A stretch of 64,000 nt of DNA, taken from NCBI GenBank assembly GCA_040388605.1, contig JAZKBN010000013.1, positions 77,739 through 141,738 on the forward strand, read 5' to 3'. The stretch's first letter is position 1, and each line of letters begins with the position of its first letter. This document shows, in pieces, positions 35,338-44,680 of this stretch. The notes under the pieces are model-generated. The model had not been told where the DNA came from and searched no databases. It saw only the letters and a list, made by a program, of their open reading frames with translations. The DNA comes from JAZKBN01 sp040388605. Its GTDB lineage: Bacteria > Bacteroidota > Bacteroidia > Cytophagales > Flexibacteraceae. Both the position numbers and the translations under genes were made by a program.

Positions 35338-36793
35338 TTAGTCTTTCAACAGGTCGCCGGAAGCTATATCAAGGTCTACTTTGGCTATCAGCAGGTCGAA
35401 AAGGGCGGCGTAATAATTGGTTTGCGCTTCTTTCAGGCTGGCTTCGGCATTGGTAACCTCTATGTTTGCGCCCACACCCTGCTGGTATTTAATACGCGTT
35501 ACACGCACCACTTCCTGCGCCAAATCGAAATTGCGCTTTTGGGTATTCAGGCGGTCGAGGCTGTTTTGCAGGGTGGCGTTGCTTTGGTAAAGCTGGAAAT
35601 CAATGGTCTGGCGCAGGCGTGCCAGGTCGGCCTGCGTGTGGGCCTGGTAGCTGCCCGCCAGCCGNNNNNNNNNNAGTTTTCATTATGCTCAGCTTTTTCT
35701 GCTGGCCCTGGTAGCTCTTGCTCAGGCCGTCGAAAATAGGGATGTTCAGGTTCAGCATGGCCACGCTGTATGGGTACCAGCGGTCGCCGAATTCGGTAAG
35801 GCGACCAATGGTGCCTGCACCCGAGTTTGTTCCGTAGCTTACGCTGAATGAAAGAGATGGCAGGTACCCGCTTTTAATATTCTGCATATCAAGCTCGTTC
35901 AGGCGACGCTGGGTTTGCAGCAGGCTGTATTCAATGCGGCGGCTGTGCTCAAAGTTTTGGGTGGGCAGGGGCTTGGCTTCGGGCTTAATGCTTTGCAGGC
36001 GATCGGTCAGCTGAATGGGGTCCTGCTGCTCCATACCCATTTGGTATTTCAGCAGTGCGCGGCTAACCTCTACCATACGCTGCGTGTTTTGGCGTTCGGC
36101 TTTCAGGTTGTTCAGGGCTACTTCAACGCGGTCAACATCTATTTTCTCAACAAAGCCGCTCACATTCATTTGCTGCGTTTCGCGGAAAGTGCTGTCGAGG
36201 CGGTTGATGTTCTTATCGAGCAGGGTTAATTGCTCTTCGGCCACAAGCACAGAGTAGTAAGCCTTGCTTACACTGCCCGCCACCTGTATGCGCGATGCCT
36301 TTAAGCTTTTCTGGCTCAGCTCCTGGAAAGTGCCCGATGCACGCAGGGCTACTATATAGCTTCCGCTGAAAAGTATCTGGTTCAGCTGCGCGGCCAAAAA
36401 TGCCGAGTTGTTCAGCGAAAGGGCCAGGGGCATGGGTGCAAAAGCAGGCTTGTTCTGGTCGTAACCGAAAGTGCTGCCGGGTACGTTTTCAAGCACGAAC
36501 TGCTGTATTTTAATGTTGTGCGTAAAATTGCCTGTTACGCTTATTTGCGGCAGGCCAATGGCGCGGGTTTCGCCAACACGGGCTTTTGCGCTTGCAATAT
36601 CGAGCTGGGCGTTGTTAACGGCGGCATTTTTTTGCAGGGCGTAATCAATGGCCTGCTTTAAGGTATAGCTCTGGCTGCCGCTTTGGGCACAGGCAGGTGC
36701 GGCGGCCTGGATCAGGCTCAGCGCAACCACGCCGAGAATAAAGCGTGAAAAAGGCAGGTGAATACTTTTATAGTAATTGTAGTATAACGACAT
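35338..36793 (-). CDS. TolC-family outer-membrane channel (frame interrupted by an assembly gap)
   Basis: The start at 36793 gives a signal peptide (MSLYYNYYKSIHLPFSRFIL, cut after CAQ) and places a -33/-7 promoter 40 bp upstream. The OEP fold is seen as two related halves. The first has YTLKQAIDYALQKNAAVNNA and ARVGETRAIGLPQISV; the second has FEHSRRIEYSLLQTQRRLNE and GYLPSLSFSVSYG. Beyond the 10-N gap the protein continues in another frame: RLAGSYQAHTQADLARLRQT, then QEVVRVTRIKYQQGVGANIE, ending LASGDLLKD-like at 35338. The frame change is an artefact of gap length, not a real frameshift. It forms the exit duct of the RND pump. Confidence 0.9.
35665..35674. other. Assembly gap (10 Ns) inside the TolC gene
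   Basis: Sequence on the two sides encodes the same TolC protein in different frames, so the true missing length is not 10 bases modulo 3. Automatic translation across the Ns gives a false stop at 35600. Confidence 0.92.
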
Positions 36794-36832
36794 CCTTACT
36801 GATGATTTGCGGAATATGTTTTTTTCGGGGCG

Positions 36833-36867
36833 CAAAGGTAGGTTAAAACCGGCCTTCATGAACCAAA
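36833..36867 (-). promoter_or_regulatory. Promoter of the TolC-adaptor-RND operon (-33 TTTG, -7 TACCTTTG)
   Basis: The minus strand has TTTG (36864-36867), 23 bp, then TACCTTTG (36833-36840), close to the Bacteroidota consensus. It lies 40 bp before the TolC start at 36793 and rules out the longer upstream start. Confidence 0.6.
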
Positions 36868-37267
36868 TTTCTGATTAATGCCGGTTGTTCGCACCCTAAC
36901 AAAAGGGCATAACAGTCCGTGCATTTTACCGGGGCCCGACGTGTTTCCCGCCGGTTCCTTTGCCCCTAAGTAAGGCCCCGAATTCCGAATAATAAAACGG
37001 TATGAAAAAATTGTTTGAATTTAGGTATGAAAGGCACGAAAGCAGGGATGAACTTAGGAATCGTATATGCCTTTTCGCATTCCCGCATTAAAGAATTTTA
37101 ATGCGCAGGCGGCCCCTTTGGTACTCTTTTTGCCTCATACAGCGCACTTAATCAAGCGATTGACCCGGGTTTAAAAATCACATGAATCCGTGGCTTTCAA
37201 GACCCTGTTTTCTGCCGGGTTAACTGACAGGAAAAAGGGTTCAGCAACGTGCCGGAAGCCGGTCGTT
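36868..37267. other. Gene-free stretch
   Basis: About 400 bp. A 7-bp inverted repeat CGGGGCC/GGCCCCG (36930-36936/36974-36980) is the only structure noted. No gene was recognised. Confidence 0.4.
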
Positions 37268-40200
37268 TCAGCGAATCAGATCAAGCCAGCCGTTTTGATT
37301 TATGGTCCTGCCGGTTTTATCGGTGTAGCTGAACTGGAAATAATAAATGCCTGCGGGGTGGTTGCCGCCGTTCCAGAAGTTATTGTAGGAGGGCGCGTCT
37401 AAAACAAGTTGTCCCCATCGGTTAAAAATGCGGAGGTCAGGATACGTGTTCGGTGGCAGGTTTCTTATTTCGAAGCGGTCGTTTTTGCCGTCAGTATTGG
37501 GGGTGATTACGTTAGGCCAGCTTACATCAGGGCAGGGCAGGAAACTTATATGTGCTAAAGCAGTTAATTTGCATCCGCCGACAGATTTCTCAAATGTTAC
37601 CAGTACAGTATCGGTACCCGGGGCGGCTAAAAAGCTGAAACGACTTATTGTGCCGCGGTTAATTACATTCATGCCTGAGTTTATTGTCCAACTGTATTTA
37701 ACATCAGGTTCATTGGCCGATACCGGCGCGGTTAGCTCTACGGTATCTGTTATGCAATAATTGGTTTTATTACCCCGTATTTCCGGGTGGCTGAAATAGG
37801 GGTTTATTGCAATCCTGATACTGTCGGTATTGCTGCAATTGCCCGGGTTGGTAACAACCAATTTCAGGAATGCAGTATCGGGGCCTGAGTTAGGGCGAAG
37901 TACCGGGTTTGGGCTCCCGATTCCCGATAATAATGTACCGTTTCTTAAATACCATTTAAAAGTTGTACCGGCCGGGTAATCACCAGCCGGCACTGAATAT
38001 GTAACCGGTGAATCATCGCAAAGCAGGGCAGGACCTGTAATTACAGGCTTTTTAGGATATTGGTAAACTGCCACATTTATAGGGTCTGAAGGCAATGAAG
38101 TGCATCCTGAAGCTATTGTTTGAACGGTATAGGTACCGGGAGTATTTACGGTTATGCTTTGGGTTGTATCGCCGGTAGACCAGAGGTAGTGTTTTACAGG
38201 AAGGCCGGTTGTTATTATGCGAATGCGGTTGTTAACCGGGTCGGTTACGTAAATATTGCCGGCATTATCAGCCGCTATATACCGCGGGTTATTAAATGTG
38301 GCTTTGTTTACAGGGCCGTCTTCTGAACCCTTAATGCCTGTTCCGGCAACAGTACTCACTATGCCTTCGGCCGATATTTTACGAATGCGATAATTTCCTG
38401 CATCAGCAACAAAAACATCTCCGAAGGCGTTAATGGCTATTCCAAGTGCATTTTTGAATTTAGCTGTTGTTGCCGGCCCGTCTTCAAAACCCGGCAAACC
38501 GAAGCCGGCAAATTCCGTTAACTGCCCTTGTCGTGATATTTTATAAAAGTGATTTATTTCGGTGCCGTCATTTACAATTATGTTATCACTATAACTATCA
38601 TAACCTAATCCATAAACATCTTTATACCTTGAATTGGGGGCATTGTTTAAATTTAACGGTATATCATTCCTGGTAGTTACAGTTGAATTCAAAATACTAT
38701 CAGCCAAAATTTTAAATAAGGGAACTCCATATCTTGAACCCGTGTACATGCGTTGTTGGTTATCAAAAGTTAAAACATTTACTTCGGGAACATCCCATGT
38801 TTGCGGCTCATCACTCCAAGACCGAAATCTGTTCAGGAATTTAACGGTATCGGCAATTCCCGCAATACTTATTTTACCTATCGAACCACTATTCAAAGGA
38901 AAATAGATTATTCCGGATGAATCTATTGCAAATTGGTATTGGGAAACCTGCTTCAAATGGTTTTTCATAAAAGTCCTGCTCCCGGCAACTGTGCTTACTG
39001 TTCCGTTTGTCCATATTTTTCTTATACATACATTACCGGAGTCTGCCACATATATATTACCTTCCTTGTCTACAGCCAGGGATCCGGGATTAGAAAACTG
39101 CGCATCGGCAATTTTACCGTCTTTATACCCCTTTTTACTTCCGGCAAAGTTTCTCACCAATAATCCTTCATCTTCAGAATCGGGTGCAGTCAGTATTAAT
39201 TTTTGGCCTGTACAAAAGGCACCAAGGCCCGAAAGCCTAATGATTGGCTTTGGCGGTTGGTTCATTGCCACCGGTATAATTTGAGATGCGGAAGATGTAC
39301 ATGCGCCGTTTACTGCTTTTACAGAGTATAAACCACCAATGTTTACCCTTATTGTTCTTGTAACCGCGCCGTTGCTCCATAAGTATCCCGGTGCTGTTGA
39401 TGCTGTTAAATCAACAATTCCATCGGCACAAAAAAATGTTTGGCCCGAAGCCGTAATTGAAGGGGTGTTTAGAACAGGAACGACCTTAATTTCAACCGAG
39501 CCGCTAATTGCGGACGTACAGCCGCCTGATACTGTTCTTACAGAATACACTCCCGAATCATATACGGTTTTTTCTGCCCCTGTGCTGCCGTCAGACCAAA
39601 TGTATGTGTAGGGCTTCGCACCTGTCACAATTTTTCTTATCCTGTTATTGCCGCCATCAGCAACAAAAATATTACCGGCAGCATCTGCTGCAATACTTTT
39701 TGGGTGAAAAAATAAAGCTGTATCTGCTGCACCGTCTGCAAAGCCGGTTATACCCATACCGGCCACAGTAGTAACCATGCTTCGGGCTTCACCCGGGTAT
39801 GTGATTTTCCTGATTGTAAAAGTATAAGAATCTGCAACATATAAACTCCCGTCGTCGGCAAATTCAAGAGAACACTGGGCCCCGAAAACTGATAAAAGCG
39901 CTGTGCTGTCTACGTTCCTGACTAAATAATCTATACCTGGGTTTCGGAAACCGCCTGCTACAGGTATTACATCTCCGTTTACACCCACTTTGCATACTCT
40001 TTCTAAATATGAGTTCATAAAATATACATTTCCCGCCTTGTCTAAGGCCACATCTGAAGGATGGCCAATAACATTGCTGCTCGTAGCTATTGTTGTTACA
40101 TGCCCGAATGGGCTTATTTTTCTAATCATCCTGTTTTCAAGATCGGCTACATAAATATTTCCCGCGCTGTCGCACTCTATTCCCCTTGGCATATTGAACC

Positions 40201-40846
40201 TTGCACCTGCACCGTCTCCATCCAGGAATCCAAGGGTGCCGTTACCGGCCAATGTACTCACCACCCCAGCAGGCGTAATTTTCCTGATACAGTGGTTATC
40301 ACGTTCAGATACATATACATTCCCCTGCCTGTCTATACAAATACCGTTAGGGCCATTGAACTTTGCCATTTGCGCATTGCCGTTTTCATAACCTGCCGTA
40401 CTGCCTGCGTATGTGCTTACCGTACCATCAGGCGTAATTTTCCTGATCTTGTTGTTATCAAAATCTGTAACAAACAGGTTTCCGGCCCTGTCGAAGGCTA
40501 TGGCACTAGGAAAAGCGAAGGAGGCATTTTTACCTTGTCCGTCGGCGTAACCTTGTATTTTGTTCCCGGCAAATGTGCTCACTGTAACCTTTCCCTGCCC
40601 GCCTTCTGCCGATGCCGTAAGCTTAACGCTGCCGCCTTTGCAAAAAACAGCCGGCCCCCACAGGCGTATTTCCGGAACAGGGCAGTCTGTGGGAGCTGAC
40701 GTCTTCAGATGATTCTGATGCAGGTTTGTATCTTCTGCATTTAATACAGTGGCATCATTTTGAGGCTCGGCAAATAATGCCGGGCAAAAAAGAAAAGCTA
40801 AAACAAGGGTCCGGCAAAAGCTGCCTGCAATCCGAAAATTATGCAT
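37268..40846 (-). CDS. Secreted NHL-repeat protein with T9SS type B (gliding-motility) C-terminal domain
   Basis: The 1,192-residue protein has a signal peptide (MHNFRIAGSFCRTLVLAFLF, cut near LFA). Two blocks of NHL/beta-propeller repeats follow (pattern FNxPxGIxxDxxGNxYVxDxxNxxIRKIxxxGxVST). They are interleaved with Ig-like modules (FCKGGSVKLTAS, FCADGIVDLTAS, FCTGQKLILTAP) of the same style as the giant cargo gene at 20246. The C-terminus is the gliding-motility/type B domain: WPNVITPNTDGKNDRFEI, then RIFNRWGQLV and FWNGGNHPAGIYYFQF. It is exported by T9SS. The propellers suggest binding or a shell-like surface role. Confidence 0.92.
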   Translation of the reverse strand: MHNFRIAGSFCRTLVLAFLFCPALFAEPQNDATVLNAEDTNLHQNHLKTSAPTDCPVPEIRLWGPAVFCKGGSVKLTASAEGGQGKVTVSTFAGNKIQGYADGQGKNASFAFPSAIAFDRAGNLFVTDFDNNKIRKITPDGTVSTYAGSTAGYENGNAQMAKFNGPNGICIDRQGNVYVSERDNHCIRKITPAGVVSTLAGNGTLGFLDGDGAGARFNMPRGIECDSAGNIYVADLENRMIRKISPFGHVTTIATSSNVIGHPSDVALDKAGNVYFMNSYLERVCKVGVNGDVIPVAGGFRNPGIDYLVRNVDSTALLSVFGAQCSLEFADDGSLYVADSYTFTIRKITYPGEARSMVTTVAGMGITGFADGAADTALFFHPKSIAADAAGNIFVADGGNNRIRKIVTGAKPYTYIWSDGSTGAEKTVYDSGVYSVRTVSGGCTSAISGSVEIKVVPVLNTPSITASGQTFFCADGIVDLTASTAPGYLWSNGAVTRTIRVNIGGLYSVKAVNGACTSSASQIIPVAMNQPPKPIIRLSGLGAFCTGQKLILTAPDSEDEGLLVRNFAGSKKGYKDGKIADAQFSNPGSLAVDKEGNIYVADSGNVCIRKIWTNGTVSTVAGSRTFMKNHLKQVSQYQFAIDSSGIIYFPLNSGSIGKISIAGIADTVKFLNRFRSWSDEPQTWDVPEVNVLTFDNQQRMYTGSRYGVPLFKILADSILNSTVTTRNDIPLNLNNAPNSRYKDVYGLGYDSYSDNIIVNDGTEINHFYKISRQGQLTEFAGFGLPGFEDGPATTAKFKNALGIAINAFGDVFVADAGNYRIRKISAEGIVSTVAGTGIKGSEDGPVNKATFNNPRYIAADNAGNIYVTDPVNNRIRIITTGLPVKHYLWSTGDTTQSITVNTPGTYTVQTIASGCTSLPSDPINVAVYQYPKKPVITGPALLCDDSPVTYSVPAGDYPAGTTFKWYLRNGTLLSGIGSPNPVLRPNSGPDTAFLKLVVTNPGNCSNTDSIRIAINPYFSHPEIRGNKTNYCITDTVELTAPVSANEPDVKYSWTINSGMNVINRGTISRFSFLAAPGTDTVLVTFEKSVGGCKLTALAHISFLPCPDVSWPNVITPNTDGKNDRFEIRNLPPNTYPDLRIFNRWGQLVLDAPSYNNFWNGGNHPAGIYYFQFSYTDKTGRTINQNGWLDLIR

Positions 40847-40866
40847 GAATAAACCTGTGTGTAATT

Positions 40867-40894
40867 CAAAAATAAATTCAACAGCGAAGCCAAA
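40867..40894 (-). promoter_or_regulatory. Promoter of the NHL-repeat T9SS gene
   Basis: The minus strand reads TTTG (40891-40894), 16 bp, then TATTTTTG (40867-40874), about 20 bp upstream of the ATG at 40846. The spacing is somewhat short. Confidence 0.4.
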
Positions 40895-41117
40895 CTATGC
40901 CTGGTTAACTATTTGAGTAAGTTAAACAAACACCGGGAATTGCTGCATTTGCAATTTGTTAACAGACTCAGGTTTTACTGTTTGGTTTAGTTTTCAGTTG
41001 ATTTTACGATGCCCGCCATCGGTTGGGGGATGGCGAGCGGTGCGGGTATAAAGTGCCGGCTTGTTTGGCTGTGCAGTCGAAAAAATAAGTTGGTAAATAA
41101 GCCATGTTCTTAAGTTC

Positions 41118-41963
41118 TCACCACGCCCGCACCATATTTTTAATGCACTTAAAAATATCGTCTTTGCGGGGCTTTTCGCCGCCGTTATGGGTAAGGCCGT
41201 TCAGGTAATTATGCTCAAGCCGGGCGGCATAGCTGCGCATGGCATTGCTGCCGCCGCGCAAATCAGATAAGTACGGCCTTACGTTATGGCTCAGGACCCC
41301 GTTTACCGATATAGTTTGGTATTCGCTGCGCGCCGCATTGCCTTCATTCTTATTAATCGGCGGCTTTCCGTTTTCAGCAAAATAATCTGCCTGCAGAATT
41401 TTGGGGTTCAGCTTTTTCAGCCTTTTGGTGCCCAGGCGCTCGTTGCGCCAGGGGTGCTCGCCGGGTTTCAGCTGGGCCAGCAGGAACTCGCGGTTCCAGA
41501 GCGTAACCTGGTGGCTCATTAAAAAGCCCGAAGCCAGGTTATCTACCTCGGCTATGTTTATGCCTTCTATAAACACATCGGTAGGCCGGGTTTTATATAC
41601 CTCAGAGCTGTGCAGCTTTACCTGCATCCAGTTATTTTCTTCGGCAGCGGCAAACAGTTCCTCGAAGAAGCTGCGACTTACGTTTTTATTCAGCCACATA
41701 TCTTCCTGGAAATAGAGCACGTATTTTTCCTGTATGTGGTGGCTCAGTAAATGGTGCAGCCTGTCGGCCCATTCGCCTTTGCCTGAGCAAATGGTTTTAA
41801 AGCCGGGCACCCTGACCGGGTTGTTCTCGGTGGCAAAATAGTAATTGCAGGGAATATTGAAATTCCAGTGTTCAGTAAAAAAGCGGTTGAAGCCCTGGTA
41901 AAGCAGCTCGTAGCTGTCGCAGGTATGCACCAACAGGGCTACCTTGTTGTTGTTCAAACTCAT
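41118..41963 (-). CDS. Putative glycosyltransferase-like protein
   Basis: The 281 residues begin MSLNNNKVALLVHTCDSYEL, with no signal peptide. The middle has YVLYFQEDMWLNKNV, where the acidic EDM may play the role of a DxD metal/nucleotide site. A segment near the end reads ISVNGVLSHNVRPYLSDLRG. The general look is that of small GT-A-like proteins found near polysaccharide loci in Bacteroidota, but I cannot place it in a named family. The gene stands alone. A CGCCATC/GATGGCG stem (41014-41035) about 85 bp beyond its stop may end the transcript. Confidence 0.55.
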   Translation of the reverse strand: MSLNNNKVALLVHTCDSYELLYQGFNRFFTEHWNFNIPCNYYFATENNPVRVPGFKTICSGKGEWADRLHHLLSHHIQEKYVLYFQEDMWLNKNVSRSFFEELFAAAEENNWMQVKLHSSEVYKTRPTDVFIEGINIAEVDNLASGFLMSHQVTLWNREFLLAQLKPGEHPWRNERLGTKRLKKLNPKILQADYFAENGKPPINKNEGNAARSEYQTISVNGVLSHNVRPYLSDLRGGSNAMRSYAARLEHNYLNGLTHNGGEKPRKDDIFKCIKNMVRAW

Positions 41964-42203
41964 GTATTAAAATGTTTAAGCCTGCGGGAATAGTTTCCGC
42001 ACAGATTTTAAAAACTGAAACCCCGGCCGAAACGGGCCGGCAATATTCCCTGTTTTGATTACAAAAGCAGGGTATAAAATTCAATATTATTTATACCAAT
42101 ACCACGGCCCTAAAGTAAACTTTTGCTTGCGGAAAAAATAAAAGCGCTCTTTTATTATGGATTAGTTTTTTGATATTTGCCCGGCATTTTTAAACGCATT
42201 TAT

Positions 42204-42995
42204 ATGATAAAAAAGTTATTTCTGTACCTGGGCACAGCCTGCCTTGCCCTAAGCCTGCAATCATGCGGAGACGGCGGCGGCAACAGCACCAACACAGGCA
42301 GCCAGCAAGGCAAAACCATTGTAGCCTCGGGGCCTGATTCCTCTGATTGCAGCCTCTGGCTGGAAGAAAAAAACGACAAAATGGAAGGGCATACCTGGTG
42401 GGGTAACAAAAACCTGCTTGGCATTGGCCCCGTTGGCGATTCAGACGACATTGGCTATACCATAAATGTTCACATGCGCGTTTACGACAACACGCCAAAA
42501 GGAACCATACTTATCAATTTCGTATCGGGCAAGTGGAGCAATGAGGACAGCACAATTATTTGGGACCGCACCACCACCGGCAGCCGCATACTCCTGCTCT
42601 TTACCGATAATACCCGCGTTGAATTCAAAAACCTGAATCCCAAAACCTCAGATAAAACAGGTCTTTCCCAGGTATTGCTCAACGGCGGCCAAAACCACAA
42701 CGAGATACTGAACATGTTTAAGGAAAAAGACATTTCAGCCATCCGCATTTATACCGCCGACGGTTATACCGAGGCCGACCTCAGCCGCGATAACCAACGC
42801 ATGTTCGAAATTTATTTCAACTGCCTCATGAATAAATCAGGCGGCGTACCTTCTGTTGAACCAAAAGCCTCTGCCGACGATAACGACGAGGAAGTGGAAG
42901 AAGACGAGGAAGATGAAGACGATACCGAGAAAAAAAGTCGTAAAAATAGTAACCGTAAAAAACGCAAAAAGAACCGCAAGAGGTCTGAAGACTAA
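42204..42995 (+). CDS. Lipoprotein with a bipartite acidic/basic C-terminal tail
   Basis: The start at 42204 gives a lipoprotein signal (MIKKLFLYLGTACLALSLQSC, Cys21), followed by a Gly/Ser/Asn linker. The central 170 residues form a globular region (WLEEKNDKMEGHTWWGNKN, ending around CLMNKSGG) that I do not recognise. The last 42 or so residues are almost all charged: first an Asp/Glu block (DDNDEEVEEDEEDEDDTE), then a Lys/Arg block (KKSRKNSNRKKRKKNRKR). Such a polyampholyte tail may bind polysaccharide, DNA or the outer-membrane surface. This is inference. A strong terminator follows. Confidence 0.72.
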   Translation: MIKKLFLYLGTACLALSLQSCGDGGGNSTNTGSQQGKTIVASGPDSSDCSLWLEEKNDKMEGHTWWGNKNLLGIGPVGDSDDIGYTINVHMRVYDNTPKGTILINFVSGKWSNEDSTIIWDRTTTGSRILLLFTDNTRVEFKNLNPKTSDKTGLSQVLLNGGQNHNEILNMFKEKDISAIRIYTADGYTEADLSRDNQRMFEIYFNCLMNKSGGVPSVEPKASADDNDEEVEEDEEDEDDTEKKSRKNSNRKKRKKNRKRSED

Positions 42996-43043
42996 CAGCG
43001 TTTAAGCCGGGCATTTTACCCCGGGCTGATTAAACAAAACCGA

Positions 43044-43084
43044 CCCGCCGATTAGGACAGTCTCCCGTCGGCGGGCTTTGTTTT
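43044..43084 (+). terminator. Terminator of the charged-tail lipoprotein gene
   Basis: Perfect arms CCCGCCGA (43044-43051) and TCGGCGGG (43068-43075) are followed by CTTTGTTTT. Confidence 0.85.
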
Positions 43085-43458
43085 AAGGTTATATTGGTAT
43101 TTTAACTATTCCTCAACATCCTTCAGCTTATGCAGACATTTTACCTGCCTAAACTGCAATGATTAAAATGCCCCTTGCATAATCCTTAGGTTCCATAGCA
43201 CCAATAGCTCTTATATGTAACCATCCCGAATTGACCAACCGGGAGTTAGCAAATATATAAACAGCCTACAATCACGATATGTACTTCAAAAAATAAATAT
43301 TTTGTAGTTTGATCGTCGGGCATAATACACACTAATGATCACATTGTCAGTTATTTATACTTTAATGTATATCTCTTACTAAAATAAAAATATAATATTA
43401 TTGTAAATTCGTATTTTGAGTAGTTATTTATCATATTATTGTGCAAAAAACAATCAAA
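43085..43458. other. AT-rich leader region, no gene seen
   Basis: About 370 bp, strongly AT-rich just before the next gene. No exact TAnnTTTG element; near matches such as GTAGTTTG exist. It probably holds the promoter of the gene at 43459. Confidence 0.4.
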
Positions 43459-44586
43459 ATGAAAAATAAACTTGCTTCCATCGACAAAATGTCCTATTTC
43501 TTTGCATTGGCAGTTACTATTCTTTTATTAAAGGCCGGTTATTGCCATGCTCAAGGTGAGAATTCTAAAGTTAATGCGAGTACAGAAAATACGCATAGCT
43601 TTTATTATTTTAATATTCCTTCTTCAATTAACGGCTCAGATATTGATCCGTCTCCCGTGAGTAATATTGCGGTAAACATCACAGACAATAAAATATCCGG
43701 TAAACTTGGATTCCCTAAACTTTTCAGGGAAACGGCACCCAATGAGGAAATAAAGCATACCGGCTTTTTAAAGTTCAACCTGAAGGGTATTAACGGAACA
43801 ACGCTGTTTAAAGCAGGTAAGCCAAGCTTGGAATACGGCGTAAGCGGCGGAATTTCAAGAAAATTAACACATAATAAATGGTCTTACACGGATGAAGCTA
43901 TGAACAACGCCACTTCAAGCGAGCGCGTTACCTGGTTGGGCCTGACCGCCAATCTTGAGCAGGCCAATTTTAATATTTTTGATGCCAAAGCTGCATTTAA
44001 TGATATTTTGAATAAGCAGATGATTACAAGTACGAGCCTGTTTTTCAGCTATAACCAATACTTTCATTCTGATATACAGAGGTTTAAGCCAGCAAACGGG
44101 ATTTGGAGCCTTGGTCTTGGTTTTGCAAGGGCAAACAATTATTATGGTCTTAAAAAAAGAACACTTGAAGAAGGCAGCATTGTTTATAATGCAGATTCAA
44201 GCAAGTATCGTACAATAGCCGAAACAACCTTAGGGGCTGTTGGCCCATTGGTAATTTCACAGGGTCTTTCTGCCTACGGTGAATACTATTTTACGTTAGT
44301 AAGAAGCATGAAAAACGGAAGCGTTTACTTCGGGAACCGGCTCACCTATTTGGCCATTGGCAGCAATAATTATTTAATAAACGGAAATACGGGATTCTTT
44401 TTCAATATTAAGGACAGAGTTACAGGCACAGATACAACTACCCACCAAACAACCCCGGCAAAAGATATTATTAATTTCTCTGTAACAGGCCAGTTTAACC
44501 AGCTTAACAAATTAAACGAGCATAATTATTATAAAGATAATTTTACCATCCAGCTGCAAGCTGCAGTACCGTTAAGGTTTAATTAA
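43459..44586 (+). CDS. Secreted, probably outer-membrane, hypothetical protein
   Basis: The start is the ATG at 43459 (MKNKLASIDKMSYFFALAVT), preferred to a GTG 18 bases upstream; the signal peptide is cut after CHA-Q. The 375 residues show many alternating polar/hydrophobic strands (FLKFNLKGIN, NRLTYLAIGSNNYLINGNTG, FTIQLQAAVPLRFN) and end in Phe-Asn, which suggests an outer-membrane beta-barrel. No family is recognised. The gene is AT-richer than its neighbours, so recent acquisition is possible. It ends at a bidirectional terminator shared with the convergent TPR gene. Confidence 0.65.
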   Translation: MKNKLASIDKMSYFFALAVTILLLKAGYCHAQGENSKVNASTENTHSFYYFNIPSSINGSDIDPSPVSNIAVNITDNKISGKLGFPKLFRETAPNEEIKHTGFLKFNLKGINGTTLFKAGKPSLEYGVSGGISRKLTHNKWSYTDEAMNNATSSERVTWLGLTANLEQANFNIFDAKAAFNDILNKQMITSTSLFFSYNQYFHSDIQRFKPANGIWSLGLGFARANNYYGLKKRTLEEGSIVYNADSSKYRTIAETTLGAVGPLVISQGLSAYGEYYFTLVRSMKNGSVYFGNRLTYLAIGSNNYLINGNTGFFFNIKDRVTGTDTTTHQTTPAKDIINFSVTGQFNQLNKLNEHNYYKDNFTIQLQAAVPLRFN

Positions 44587-44623
44587 TTGTAAATGACTTC
44601 ACACCAACAATTTCATTTACCCA

Positions 44624-44655
44624 AAAGCGCCCCGCAATATGCTGCCGGGCGCTTT
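44624..44655. terminator. Bidirectional terminator between convergent genes
   Basis: Perfect 9-bp arms AAAGCGCCC (44624-44632) and GGGCGCTTT (44647-44655) serve the plus-strand gene ending at 44586 and the minus-strand gene ending at 44681. Confidence 0.75.
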
Positions 44656-44680
44656 CACTTTTAAACGGTTGTACCCTCCT

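Noticed and set aside
35600..36859. TolC gene read as a truncated protein with a different C-terminus
   Set aside because: The C-terminal residues after the Ns are out-of-frame nonsense, while the other frame continues the TolC fold to 35338.
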